Assembly: GCF_900447215.1 (NCBI RefSeq)
Contig: NZ_UFYA01000001.1
Span: forward strand, 930,001-994,000
From: Dermatophilus congolensis
Lineage (GTDB): Bacteria; Actinomycetota; Actinomycetes; Actinomycetales; Dermatophilaceae
Direction of reading: 5' to 3'
DNA: 64,000 nt
Within the stretch, counting starts at the first letter, position 1, and each line of letters begins with the position of its first letter. Below are positions 9,621 to 19,040 of this stretch, one piece after another. The translations under genes were made by a program, and so were the position numbers. The notes below the pieces were generated by a model. The model had not been told where the DNA came from and did no database searches. It was given only the letters and a program-made list of their open reading frames with translations.

Positions 9621-10447
9621 ACAAACACCGCCACCTGCCTGCCCTCCTCATCGCCGGAGCAGCCCTATCAAGCCTGGTCATCCTCGCCGCAGCCTGCTCC
9701 TTCATTTGGACCCCCTACGACCCCACCGCTATGTACCCAACCCAACGACTCCAAGGAATAACCGCACAACACTGGCTCGGAACAGACAAATTCGGCCGCG
9801 ACGTATTCAGCCAAATTCTCGTCGGCGCGCGCACCACCCTCACCGTAGGCATCAGCTCCGTCGCCATATCCGCACTCGTCGGTGTCCCACTAGGCATCCT
9901 CGCAGCCATGGGCCCCCGCCCCATCAGCACCACCCTCCTACGCGCCGCCGACATCCTCCTAGCCTTCCCGGCACTCCTCCTGGCCATCATGCTCGGAGCC
10001 ATCTTCGGCAGCAGCACCCTGACGGCCGTCACCGCCATCGGCCTCGCCGGAATCCCCACCTTCCTGCGCATCACCCGCGCCAACGCCCTACGCATCCTCA
10101 CCAGCGACTACATCGCCGCCGCACAACTAGCCGGACGCAGCCCCTGGTCCATCGCCTACACCCACATCTGGCCAGGCATTCGCGGCACCATCATCATTCA
10201 ATGCTCCGTCGCCTTCGCCATGGCCATCCTGGCCGAAGCAGCACTCAGCTTCCTCGGCCTAGGCACCCCACCACCCCAACCCTCCTGGGGCCGCATGCTC
10301 CAAGAAGGACAAGAATTCCTCTACTCCCACGCCGGACTCGCACTCATCCCAGGAACAGCCATCGCCACCGCCGTGCTCGGATTCAACCTCCTCGGAGACG
10401 GACTACGCGACCTCACCGACCCCCGACTACGAGGACGACACCGATGA
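9617..10447 (+). CDS. ABC importer permease 2 (DppC/OppC type)
   Basis: A 276-residue permease. After one N-terminal membrane segment come HWLGTDKFGRDVFSQILVGART (the DppC signature) and further segments. The coupling loop is at AAQLAGRSPWSIAYTHIWPG, followed by LSFLGLGTPPPQPSWGRML. The start overlaps the upstream stop, and the stop overlaps the next gene (ATGA at 10444-10447). It forms the membrane heterodimer with the upstream permease. Confidence 0.88.
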   Translation: MNKHRHLPALLIAGAALSSLVILAAACSFIWTPYDPTAMYPTQRLQGITAQHWLGTDKFGRDVFSQILVGARTTLTVGISSVAISALVGVPLGILAAMGPRPISTTLLRAADILLAFPALLLAIMLGAIFGSSTLTAVTAIGLAGIPTFLRITRANALRILTSDYIAAAQLAGRSPWSIAYTHIWPGIRGTIIIQCSVAFAMAILAEAALSFLGLGTPPPQPSWGRMLQEGQEFLYSHAGLALIPGTAIATAVLGFNLLGDGLRDLTDPRLRGRHR

Positions 10448-12087
10448 CTACCACCGCACCACCACTCATCGACGTCCACAACCTCCACATCAGCACCGGA
10501 GAAAAAACCCTCGTCAACAACATCAACCTCCACATAGCCCCCGGGGAAAGAGTCGGACTCATCGGAGAATCCGGCTCCGGAAAATCACTCACCGCAGCCG
10601 CCATCGCCGGACTCCTGCCCGAAAACCTCACCACCACCGGCACCATCAACCTCCATGGCAACAACCTCCTCAATACCCGACACCACACCCGCGCCGCCGC
10701 CGCCAACATCGGCTTCATCTTCCAAGAACCGATGACCGCACTCGACCCCACCATGCGCGTCGGCAACCAAATCATCGAAGCCCTCCAAGCCCGCGCCGCA
10801 CTCAACCGCACCCACGCACGCACCGCCGCCATCGAACTCCTCGAAGAAATGCGGCTACCCAACCCCACCCACACCATGACCGCATACCCCCACCAACTCT
10901 CCGGGGGACAACGCCAACGCGTCGTCGCAGCCATCGCCATGGCAGGAAACCCCGACCTCCTCATCTGCGACGAACCCACAACCGCCCTGGACGTCACCGT
11001 CCAAGCATCCGTCCTTGAACGCATCGTCGCAGGCGCTACCCAACGCGGATCAGCAGTCCTATTCATCTCCCACGACATCGCCGTCGTCGGCACCGTCTGC
11101 GAACGCCTCCTCGTCATGAAAAACGGCACCCTCGTTGACCACGCCCCCACACACACCGCGCTAGCAGCACCCCAACACGAATACACTCGCCTACTCGTCA
11201 ACGCCGCCGACCGCGCCACCACCCCCCGCGCCACCAGCCACCAGCCACCCCCCACCCGCCACGGCGCCCACGTAGAAGTTGACAACCTCACCCACACATT
11301 CGCCCCCCAACGCCGCTTCGGACGTCCTACCCGAGAAGCAGTCACCGCCCTACACAATGTCTCTTTCACCCTCCACCCCGGAGAACGACTCGGAATCGTC
11401 GGCGAATCCGGCTCCGGAAAGACCACCCTGCTGCGCTGCCTCGCTGGCTTACAAACCCCCACCAGCGGCACCATCCGCATCGACGGAGAACACATCACCG
11501 CACGCCCCGAACGAGAACTCGGATTCCTCCGAGACCGGCTCCAAATGGTGTTCCAAGACCCCGCAGGATCCCTCGATCCCCACCTGCGCGTTTGGCAAAG
11601 CATCGCCGAACCACTACGCGCCCGAAAACGCACCCTGCACCGCGAACGCGTATGGGAACTTCTCGAAGCCGTCGGCCTCGAACCCGACGCAGCCACCCGC
11701 TACCCCCACGAGTTCTCCGGCGGCCAACGACAACGCATCGCCATCGCCCGCGCCCTGGCACCCAACCCAACCCTCCTGCTCGCAGACGAAGCAGTCAGCG
11801 CCTTGGACGTCACCGTCCGCGGTCATATCCTCGACCTACTCACCTCCCTAGCAGACACCATCGGATTTACCCTCCTGTTCATCAGCCACGACCTATTCGT
11901 CGTCCAAGACCTCTGCGAACGCACCATTGTCATGCAATCAGGACACATCGTCGAAGACAGACCAAGCACAGACCTCTATCACGCCCCACAACACCCCTAC
12001 ACCCAACGCCTCATTGCCTCAGCCCCCACCATCACCGGCGCCCTTGCAGGAAAACAGGCCGCCGACCTTGCCACGGAGCCAACATGA
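10444..12087 (+). CDS. ABC importer double ATPase (DppD-DppF fusion)
   Basis: A 547-residue protein holding two complete ABC ATPase domains in one chain. Each has a GESGSGK Walker A (residues about 40 and 323), a Q-loop, a SGGQRQR signature, and a Walker B (LLICDEPTTALD; LLLADEAVSALD). Each ends with the oligopeptide-family C-terminal segment (PQHEYTRLL; PQHPYTQRLI). It energises uptake through the two permeases. Many bacteria encode these as separate DppD and DppF proteins; a fused form makes the transporter a four-polypeptide system here. Confidence 0.9.
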   Translation: MTTTAPPLIDVHNLHISTGEKTLVNNINLHIAPGERVGLIGESGSGKSLTAAAIAGLLPENLTTTGTINLHGNNLLNTRHHTRAAAANIGFIFQEPMTALDPTMRVGNQIIEALQARAALNRTHARTAAIELLEEMRLPNPTHTMTAYPHQLSGGQRQRVVAAIAMAGNPDLLICDEPTTALDVTVQASVLERIVAGATQRGSAVLFISHDIAVVGTVCERLLVMKNGTLVDHAPTHTALAAPQHEYTRLLVNAADRATTPRATSHQPPPTRHGAHVEVDNLTHTFAPQRRFGRPTREAVTALHNVSFTLHPGERLGIVGESGSGKTTLLRCLAGLQTPTSGTIRIDGEHITARPERELGFLRDRLQMVFQDPAGSLDPHLRVWQSIAEPLRARKRTLHRERVWELLEAVGLEPDAATRYPHEFSGGQRQRIAIARALAPNPTLLLADEAVSALDVTVRGHILDLLTSLADTIGFTLLFISHDLFVVQDLCERTIVMQSGHIVEDRPSTDLYHAPQHPYTQRLIASAPTITGALAGKQAADLATEPT

Positions 12088-12731
12088 CCGGACGCTTCTA
12101 CACCACGATCCGCCACGCAACTAGCGCAGAAATCGACGTAAAAAACTCCCGATTCCTCGCCCGCATCGAACCAGTCACCGACGAAACTGCAGCCCGCGCC
12201 ATCATTGACACCACACGCCGCGAACACTGGGACGCGCGCCACCATTGCAGCGCCTTCATCCTCGGCAACACTCAACAAACCCGACGAAGTAACGACGATG
12301 GAGAACCCTCCGGCACCGCCGGAATGCCCATCCTCGAAACCATCGCAGGCCATGGACTCACCGACATCGTGGTCGTTGTAACACGATGGTTCGGAGGCAC
12401 GCTGCTAGGCACAGGCGGCCTGGTACGCGCATACACTGAGGCAACCCTTGCCGCAATCAATACCGCCGAAAAAGTGACCTACGCAGAAGGTAAACGACTA
12501 CGCGTAACTACCAACATGAACTCCGCAGGAAAACTCGAAAACGCACTCCGCGCTGCTGGTTGTGTATTCCACAATGTGGAATACACAACCAGCAGCGTCA
12601 TCATGCATGTCGACATCCGCTGCGGCCGTGAAAAAGACATCCAAGAACTCGTCGCTGTCACATCATCTGGCCACGGAAGCACCACCATCACCGGCGCTAC
12701 CTGGTCACCAATTGACATAAATCCGCACTAA
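12084..12731 (+). CDS. YigZ/IMPACT family protein
   Basis: A 215-residue protein of the UPF0029/YigZ family. The N-terminal IMPACT domain carries the family motifs NSRFLARI, SNDDGEPSGTAGMPILE and VVVTRWFGGTLLGTGGLVRAY. The C-terminal half (about 140-205) is a ferredoxin-like alpha/beta domain. The biochemical role is uncertain; eukaryotic IMPACT acts in translational control. The ATG overlaps the ATPase stop (ATGA), so it is the last cistron of the transporter operon. A 47-base palindrome lies inside the C-terminal domain coding region (see the repeat entry), yet the reading frame and family alignment look intact. Confidence 0.85.
   Translation: MTGRFYTTIRHATSAEIDVKNSRFLARIEPVTDETAARAIIDTTRREHWDARHHCSAFILGNTQQTRRSNDDGEPSGTAGMPILETIAGHGLTDIVVVVTRWFGGTLLGTGGLVRAYTEATLAAINTAEKVTYAEGKRLRVTTNMNSAGKLENALRAAGCVFHNVEYTTSSVIMHVDIRCGREKDIQELVAVTSSGHGSTTITGATWSPIDINPH
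12551..12597. repeat. 47-base palindrome inside the yigZ-family gene
   Basis: A 23-base arm (12551-12573) is the exact reverse complement of 12575-12597, with the single base 12574 as centre. The tip reads TTCCACAATGTGGAA. It encodes RAAGCVFHNVEYTTSSV in the native frame. In RNA it could form a very stable stem-loop inside a coding region. Confidence 0.95.
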
Positions 12732-12898
12732 CCCGACCCACCACATCTGCCAGCCTTGCTTCTCACTGACGGACTGATCCTGCGAACCTGTCCCAAAACC
12801 CGGTAAATTGGTAATGCGGCCCGCCCATGAGTGCGTGCGCTGTCATGCCCCCGGCGTCAAGACTTGCTACAAAGCGAGCCTAAGAGGAGGTTCCCTCA

Positions 12899-15856
12899 GT
12901 GGTCGTTCTGCTCACCATCCACGCAGTGGCCGCTGTCTTATCTCCGTTCATCATAGAACGCTTTCGAGCGACGGGATTCGGTATCTTGGCGGTACCACCC
13001 GCCTTGACATTCGCTTGGGCCCTCATACAGGCACCTACAGTACTCAGCGGTGCCGTCGTCGAAACCTACCCATGGATCCCCACACTCGGTCTTAACCTCA
13101 CCTTCCGGCTGGATGAGCTGTCCTGCCTGATGTGTCTGGTCGTCGGCGGCATAGGAACACTTGTCCTCACCTACTGCGCAAGCTACTTCTCTGACGAAGA
13201 ACCTGGACTTGGTCGTTTTGCTGGAACTCTCGTTGCATTCGCCGGGGCAATGCTAGGGTTGGTCACCAGCGACGATGCATTCCTGCTTTACCTGTTCTGG
13301 GAGCTTACTACCGTCGGTTCCTACCTCCTCGTCGGGCACCGACCTGAAAGCAGATCCAGCCGAATCGCCGCCACGCAAGCCCTTGTTGTAACCGGCTTCG
13401 GCGGCCTAGCCATGCTCATCGGCATCGTTTTACTCGGTGAACAAGCTGGCACATACCGACTCTCGCAACTCATCAGCACCACCCCCCTCGATACCACAAT
13501 CACTAACGCCGCTATCGCCCTCATCCTCACCGGCGCCCTGAGCAAATCCGCCCAAGTCCCCTTCCATTTCTGGCTACCGGGAGCCATGGCGGCCCCAACC
13601 CCGGTTAGCGCTTACCTCCACGCAGCGGCCATGGTAAAAGCGGGTATTTACCTCGTGGCCCGCCTAGCTCCATCTTTCGCTGATGCCCCCGTATGGCGCC
13701 CCCTTGTACTCACCATCGGTTGTACGACGATGCTCATCGGCGCCTACCGATCCCTGCGGCAATACGACCTAAAGCTTCTTCTTGCTTTCGGAACCGTTAG
13801 TCAACTCGGATTCCTTATCGTCCTTGTCGGGTCCGGCTACCCAAATACCGCTCTCGCCGGAGTTACTCTTCTCCTCGCTCACGCGCTTTACAAGGGAGCA
13901 CTATTCCTCATTGTTGGTGCCATCGATCACTCCACCGGCACTCGAGATCTACGCCGTTTGTCTGGCTTGCGCCGCTGCATGCCAGGCTTGTTTATCGCCA
14001 CCATCATTTCCGCTGCCAGCATGGCCGGACTGCCACCCCTGCTCGGTTTTGTTGGCAAAGAAGCAGCTTACGACGCCTACCTACACACCCCGCTGCCCTA
14101 CGGGAAAATCGTTCTCGGGGTACTCGTCGTTGGGTCAGCTCTCACCCTGGCCTACAGCTGGCGATTCATCTGGGGCGCTTTCCGCAACGATCCAAAAATT
14201 GAAGACACTCCCATTCACACCCCCGGGATCTTGCTGACAGGAATTCCATTAATTCTTTCTAGCGGCACCGTCACACTTGGGCTTTTCTGCAGTTATCTTG
14301 AGCCGTTCCTCCGAGGCGCAAGCAACGCTCTTGGAGACAGTGCAGATCTGCACTTGGCTCTCTGGCACGGCCTTACCCCAGCCTTATTTTTGACGCTGCT
14401 TACCTGGACTCTCGGCACTGTTCTTGTCTTGTTCAGCACACAGGTCAACCAACTTCAGGACAGAGTTCCTCCCTTGTTGTCGGCTCAGCTTGTTTACCGG
14501 CTGTGCATGCACCGGCTTGATCGCCTTTCTTTAGAGACGACGGGTCTGCTGCAACGCGGCTCGCTGCCTTTGTCGCTGTCTCTTATCCTCCTTGTCTTTA
14601 TTGCTGTTCCAGGCGGGACGCTTTTGGCTGTAGCTCAGGACTGGGATCGCATCCAGGTCGATAACATCTCAGCCTGGCCGCAAGCGGCGATTGCCCTAGT
14701 TCTATGTACTGCTGCCATCGCATCCGTGCGTTCCCAACGCCGCCTGCGTGCCGTTTTCATGGCGGGAACTACTGGGTATGGGTGCGCAATGATGTACCTG
14801 GTTTATGGGGCGCCGGATCTTGCCTTGACCCAAGCGCTTGCCGAGACTTTTTCCATTGTTGTATTTGTTCTTGTGCTGCGTCGGCTGCGAACTCGATTCG
14901 ACATTACGGCACCTTCTAAGGTCCGAGTGAGGCGAGTAATTTTCGGAACTGTCGTGGGTGTTATATTCACTGCACTTACCATCTTGATGCCTGCTTTGCG
15001 TATTCACCGTCCAGCATCTGATGGGATGGCTGAACTTGCTTATCCCTTTGGTGGTGGAACGAATATCGTCAACATCATTCTTGTTGATATTCGCGCTTGG
15101 GACACCATGGGAGAAATTTCTGTCGCGCTGGCAGCGGCAACTGGAATCGCCAGTCTCATCTTCCTTCGTGAAGAAAATATGGAGCGGTTGCGTCCACGTT
15201 TATCTAGCGGTGCAAGTCGGCAAATGCAGCGGTCTCAACAGAATGTTCTTATCTCGCAGCCAGGTGTGCGTCAGTCTTGGCTTGTCTCGACTGCGAAGTT
15301 TGTCTCTGGTGAGCGTCGATCGGTGTTGATTGAGGTAGTTGCGCGGTTAGTTTTTCATCCGATTCTGCTGTGGTCCGTTTATCTTTTGTTCGCAGGTCAC
15401 AATGCACCCGGGGGTGGTTTTGCGGCGGGAATGGTTGCTGGGCTCGCCCTGACAGTGCGTTATCTAGCAGGTGGAAGAGAGGAATTGCGCGCGGCAGCGC
15501 CAATTTTGCCGGGTGTTTTGCTAGGAACCGGATTGTTCCTGTCTGCAGGTTTTGGTGTCGTATCGATGCTGTGCGGAGGGCACGTTCTGCAGACATGGAC
15601 ATTCAACCCGCACTTGCCGTTGATCGGTGAAGTTCACTTTGTGACGTCAGTTTTGTTTGATGTGGGTGTCTATCTCGTAGTGATCGGCCTGGTGTTGGAC
15701 ATGCTTCGCAGCTTGGGTGCCGCTCTTGATCGCCAGATAGAGCAGGAACAGGCTGGGAGGAATGTAAACGTGTTGAGTTCTGGCTTGTTGTCGAATAGTG
15801 AGATTTCTAGTCAAGGAACGAGTGGAATTTTACCCACGGAAGGGAAGATGCAGTGA
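12899..15856 (+). CDS. mrpA: Mrp Na+/H+ antiporter subunit A with fused subunit B domain
   Basis: A 985-residue membrane protein, first gene of a six-gene Mrp operon. Residues 1 to about 770 are the NuoL-like MrpA part (LFWELTTVGSYLLVGHRPE; KSAQVPFHFWLPGAMAAPTP; LLLAHALYKGALFLIVG). The C-terminal part from about 800 is MrpB-like (LFAGHNAPGGGFAAGMVAGL; VGVYLVVIGLVLDML). The GTG start has AAGAGGAGG upstream. With C-G it forms a hetero-oligomeric antiporter that exports Na+ (or other cations) in exchange for protons, giving alkali and salt tolerance. Third-position base use drifts from C-rich in the first half to G/T-rich in the second, which is unusual within one gene. Confidence 0.93.
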   Translation: MVVLLTIHAVAAVLSPFIIERFRATGFGILAVPPALTFAWALIQAPTVLSGAVVETYPWIPTLGLNLTFRLDELSCLMCLVVGGIGTLVLTYCASYFSDEEPGLGRFAGTLVAFAGAMLGLVTSDDAFLLYLFWELTTVGSYLLVGHRPESRSSRIAATQALVVTGFGGLAMLIGIVLLGEQAGTYRLSQLISTTPLDTTITNAAIALILTGALSKSAQVPFHFWLPGAMAAPTPVSAYLHAAAMVKAGIYLVARLAPSFADAPVWRPLVLTIGCTTMLIGAYRSLRQYDLKLLLAFGTVSQLGFLIVLVGSGYPNTALAGVTLLLAHALYKGALFLIVGAIDHSTGTRDLRRLSGLRRCMPGLFIATIISAASMAGLPPLLGFVGKEAAYDAYLHTPLPYGKIVLGVLVVGSALTLAYSWRFIWGAFRNDPKIEDTPIHTPGILLTGIPLILSSGTVTLGLFCSYLEPFLRGASNALGDSADLHLALWHGLTPALFLTLLTWTLGTVLVLFSTQVNQLQDRVPPLLSAQLVYRLCMHRLDRLSLETTGLLQRGSLPLSLSLILLVFIAVPGGTLLAVAQDWDRIQVDNISAWPQAAIALVLCTAAIASVRSQRRLRAVFMAGTTGYGCAMMYLVYGAPDLALTQALAETFSIVVFVLVLRRLRTRFDITAPSKVRVRRVIFGTVVGVIFTALTILMPALRIHRPASDGMAELAYPFGGGTNIVNIILVDIRAWDTMGEISVALAAATGIASLIFLREENMERLRPRLSSGASRQMQRSQQNVLISQPGVRQSWLVSTAKFVSGERRSVLIEVVARLVFHPILLWSVYLLFAGHNAPGGGFAAGMVAGLALTVRYLAGGREELRAAAPILPGVLLGTGLFLSAGFGVVSMLCGGHVLQTWTFNPHLPLIGEVHFVTSVLFDVGVYLVVIGLVLDMLRSLGAALDRQIEQEQAGRNVNVLSSGLLSNSEISSQGTSGILPTEGKMQ

Positions 15857-16368
15857 TTTCTAACCTTCCTTTGGCTATTTCCGTAGGCGTAATGGCGTCA
15901 TGTGGTGTTGTTCTCCTTTTGGAGCGAGGAATTGTTCGCTCGTTTATTGGCATCATTCTTATGGGAAATGCGGTGAACCTTTTGTTCCTCGCTGCTGGTG
16001 GCGCGGCGGGTAAATCCGCGATTGTGGGGATGTGGCCCGTTTCTGAGATGAGTGATCCACTACCTCAGGCCATGGTGCTTACCGCCATCGTTATCACGTT
16101 GGCTTTGACCGGTTTTGTTATGGCACTCGCTCATCGTGCGTGGCAGTTGTCTAGCAGCGACATCATTACGGATGACGATGAAGATGCGCGCATTGCTCGC
16201 CGTGCTGCGGAAAACGACATGTCTGAGAGCGATTACGCCGGTGATCTGGACGAACCTGATCAGGGAGATGATCCTGACCCAGGGGGACATCACCCTGCTA
16301 GAGGTGAGAATGTGCAGGCCATAACGGGGAGCAGCCCTGAGGATCAGCGTGATGGAGGGCCCCGATGA
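15853..16368 (+). CDS. mrpC: Mrp antiporter subunit C
   Basis: A 171-residue NuoK-like protein with three membrane segments in the first 105 residues (GIILMGNAVNLLFL; DPLPQAMVLTAIVITLA). A long acidic cytoplasmic tail (DEPDQGDDPDPGG) is longer than in the compact family members of about 115 residues. The GTG start overlaps the mrpA stop (GTGA). Confidence 0.92.
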   Translation: MISNLPLAISVGVMASCGVVLLLERGIVRSFIGIILMGNAVNLLFLAAGGAAGKSAIVGMWPVSEMSDPLPQAMVLTAIVITLALTGFVMALAHRAWQLSSSDIITDDDEDARIARRAAENDMSESDYAGDLDEPDQGDDPDPGGHHPARGENVQAITGSSPEDQRDGGPR

Positions 16369-18065
16369 GTGTGATGGCTGTTCTGGATTTGCTTGCAGAG
16401 GGGAATGTGCCTTCACCTGCGGGTGAAGTGGATCCGTGGACGTGGCTGGTCCCCTTGCCCGTTACGTTGCCGTTGATCGGTGCTGGGTTGACTTTGGTGG
16501 CGGTGCGTAAGGAGAAAGTGCAGCGGATTATCACGATCTGTGTGTTTGTCAGTGTGTTGCTTGCTTCCTTCGTGATGCTGCAGCGGGCGGATATGTATGG
16601 CCCTCAGGTAATGCAGGCTGCTGGTTGGGCTGCGCCGATGGGAGTCACATTGATTGTGGATCGGTTGGCAGCATTAATGGTGCTGGTGTCCACGATTGTG
16701 ACGTTCGCGGTCATGATGTATTCGATCGGTCAAGGGCGTTCTAGTGCTGATATGGGTGATGGTGAGGCGCCGTTGCCGATTTTTCACCCGACATTGCTGG
16801 TGCTGGCGGCTGGCGTTGGCACCACTTTCATTTCAGGTGATTTGTTCCACATTTATGTGGGTTTTGAAATGTTGTTGGTTGCCAGTTTCGTGTTGCTCAC
16901 ATTGGGGGGCACGGAGGAGCGGGTGCGTGCTGGTGTTAACTATGTTTTCGTGAATTTGCTAAGTTCACTATTTTTCTTAGCTGCGATTGCTTTTGTATAT
17001 GCAGCTGCGGGGACAGTGAATTTGGCTCAGTTAGCAGTTCGTCTTCCTGAGTTGTCCTCCGCAGGTACGTTGACATTGTCAGCATTGCTGTTGATTGGGT
17101 TTGGTATTAAAGCTGCTTTGTTCCCGATGATGGGGTGGCTTCCTGACTCGTATCCGACGGCTCCGGCACCAGTGACGGCAGTATTTGCGGGTCTGCTCAC
17201 TAAGGTTGGGGTGTATGCAATGTTGCGCACACAGACACTGCTGTTCCCTGATGGTCGGTTGAATGGGATGCTCATGTGGGCGGCGTTGCTCACTATGCTT
17301 TTTGGGATTTTGGGTGCTATTGCGCAGGATGACATTAAGCGTTTGTTGTCGTTTACGTTGATTAGTCACATCGGTTACTTGGTTTTTGGGTTAGCGGTCG
17401 GTAATCAGATGGGCTTGTCGGCGGCGGTTTTTTATATGTGTCATCACATTGTGGTGCAGACGAGTCTGTTTTTGGTGACGGGGCTTATTGAGCACCGGGC
17501 GGGGACGACGTCGTTGGCGGAGTTGGGTGGGTTGGCTCGTACAGCTCCGTTGATTGCGGTGTTGTTTTTTATTCCCGCGATTAATTTGGGTGGTATTCCA
17601 CCGTTTTCGGGGTGGTTGGGGAAGATTGGTTTGTTGCATGCTGGTGCGCAGGCTGGTGGGGTAGTGGCGTATGCGCTGATGGCCGGTGCGGTGGTGACGA
17701 GTTTGTTGACGTTGTATGCGGTGTCAAGGGTGTGGTCCCGGGCGTTTTGGCGTCGACCGGTTACGGAACTTTCTGCTGAGGTGGAGGTTCCTGCGGGTGA
17801 GCGTGAGTTTGTGTCAGCTGAGTCGATTCCAGTGATTGAACCTGATCGTTTGCGTGAGTTGCAGGGGCAGGCAGATCAGCCGGTTCCTCGGGGATTGTTT
17901 ATTCCTACGGCGTCGTTGGTAGCGGTGTCGTGTGCGTTCACTTTGGCTGCTGGTCCGCTGTATGGGGTGACAGATCGGGCGGCTTCTGATTTGTTGTCGC
18001 GGACGCCGTATGTGCATGCGGTATTCCCGGCAGGGTGTGGTGAGGGGAGTGCGTGTCGTGGTTGA
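16365..18065 (+). CDS. mrpD: Mrp antiporter subunit D
   Basis: A 566-residue NuoM/N-like subunit with about 14 membrane segments. Diagnostic stretches are FISGDLFHIYVGFEMLLVASF, KAALFPMMGWLPDSYPTAP, DDIKRLLSFTLISHIGY and GGIPPFSGWLGKI, which includes the conserved lysines of proton channels. A soluble loop of about 50 residues (VEVPAGEREFVSAES) precedes the last membrane segment. ATG overlaps the mrpC stop. It is a proton-translocating core subunit of the complex. Confidence 0.93.
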   Translation: MSVMAVLDLLAEGNVPSPAGEVDPWTWLVPLPVTLPLIGAGLTLVAVRKEKVQRIITICVFVSVLLASFVMLQRADMYGPQVMQAAGWAAPMGVTLIVDRLAALMVLVSTIVTFAVMMYSIGQGRSSADMGDGEAPLPIFHPTLLVLAAGVGTTFISGDLFHIYVGFEMLLVASFVLLTLGGTEERVRAGVNYVFVNLLSSLFFLAAIAFVYAAAGTVNLAQLAVRLPELSSAGTLTLSALLLIGFGIKAALFPMMGWLPDSYPTAPAPVTAVFAGLLTKVGVYAMLRTQTLLFPDGRLNGMLMWAALLTMLFGILGAIAQDDIKRLLSFTLISHIGYLVFGLAVGNQMGLSAAVFYMCHHIVVQTSLFLVTGLIEHRAGTTSLAELGGLARTAPLIAVLFFIPAINLGGIPPFSGWLGKIGLLHAGAQAGGVVAYALMAGAVVTSLLTLYAVSRVWSRAFWRRPVTELSAEVEVPAGEREFVSAESIPVIEPDRLRELQGQADQPVPRGLFIPTASLVAVSCAFTLAAGPLYGVTDRAASDLLSRTPYVHAVFPAGCGEGSACRG

Positions 18066-18663
18066 TTCGAGTTCTGCGCGGCGTCAGTTCAGAGCGGTGA
18101 GGCGGCGGGTGCAACCGTTGCCGTTGGTGTTGTTGGTGACGGTGTGGGTGATGTTGTGGGGGAGAGCGACGTGGTTGAACGTCATTGGTGGGGTGGTGTT
18201 GACGGTGGGAATTTTGGTGTTGCTTCCTTTGCCGCCGTTGATTTTGGGGGTGCGGCTGCGTTTGTGGGCGGTGGTGGTGTTGTTGATGCGTTTTGTGGTG
18301 GATTTGACGGTGGCGAGTTTTCAGGTTGCTGCGAGGGCGTTGCAGGTGGGGTGGCAGCCGCAGGGGCGTTTGCTGCGGGTTCCTTTGCGTTCGGATAACG
18401 AGTTGATTGCTGTGGTGAATGCCGAGATGAACGCGTTGGTTCCGGGGTCGGTGGTGGTGGACTTGTCTCCGAGTGAGGGGTGGATGCTGTTGCATATTTT
18501 TGATGCGCCTGATGAGGAGTCGTTGCGGGTGGCGTTACGGAAGGCGCAGTCGCAGGAGGAGAGGGTGATTTGGGCGTTGGCGGAGAATCCGCAGGCAGTG
18601 TTGCGTGGTCGGCGGCGTTGGCGGTCTGTGGCGTCTGGAGTTGAGGGGCAGGTGCAGCGGTGA
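18058..18663 (+). CDS. mrpE: Mrp antiporter subunit E
   Basis: A 201-residue MrpE/MnhE subunit. Two or three membrane segments lie in the first 75 residues (LPLVLLVTVWVMLWG; LILGVRLRLWAVVVLLMRF), followed by a cytoplasmic domain with LRSDNELIAVVNAEMNALVPGS. I start it at the GTG at 18058: GAGGGGAG sits eight bases upstream and the gene then overlaps mrpD by eight bases. Upstream in-frame codons lack a ribosome site. Confidence 0.88.
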   Translation: MVDSSSARRQFRAVRRRVQPLPLVLLVTVWVMLWGRATWLNVIGGVVLTVGILVLLPLPPLILGVRLRLWAVVVLLMRFVVDLTVASFQVAARALQVGWQPQGRLLRVPLRSDNELIAVVNAEMNALVPGSVVVDLSPSEGWMLLHIFDAPDEESLRVALRKAQSQEERVIWALAENPQAVLRGRRRWRSVASGVEGQVQR

Positions 18664-19040
18664 ACGTTCAGCTGTGGGTTATTGGTGCGTGCGTAGTGAT
18701 GTTGTTGGTCTCTGCGTTGTTGTCGGTTTTTCGGATGGTGGTGGGGCCAACGGCAGTTGACCGGGCGATTGCTAACGAGGTGTTGGTGTCAACGGTCGTG
18801 TGTGTTCTTGGTTTGTATATTGCGGCCACGCGGGATGGGTCGACGGTGTCGATTCTTATTTCGTTGTCGTTGGTGGGGTTTGTGTCTTCGTTGGCGGTGG
18901 CGCGGTTTGCGGCGCATGCTGATGATGCGGTGCAGCCAAGGTCGTTGGCGCCGGTGGTGGATGGGCGGGTTTTGTTGGAGGGTGCGGGCGGCGGTTCTGG
19001 TGAGGGGCAGTTTTCTGCAGGGCAGGGGGATCGTCGGTGA
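18660..19040 (+). CDS. mrpF: Mrp antiporter subunit F
   Basis: A 126-residue subunit with three membrane segments and the family core RMVVGPTAVDRAIANEVL. The C-terminal 40 residues are Gly/Ser-rich and extend past the usual length of about 90. GTG overlaps the mrpE stop. Confidence 0.9.
   Translation: MNVQLWVIGACVVMLLVSALLSVFRMVVGPTAVDRAIANEVLVSTVVCVLGLYIAATRDGSTVSILISLSLVGFVSSLAVARFAAHADDAVQPRSLAPVVDGRVLLEGAGGGSGEGQFSAGQGDRR

Noticed and set aside
13500-16000. Strand-bias switch as a replication origin or terminus
   Set aside because: There is no dnaA, no DnaA-box cluster and no dif-like site that I can see, and the bias switches again several times within the window.
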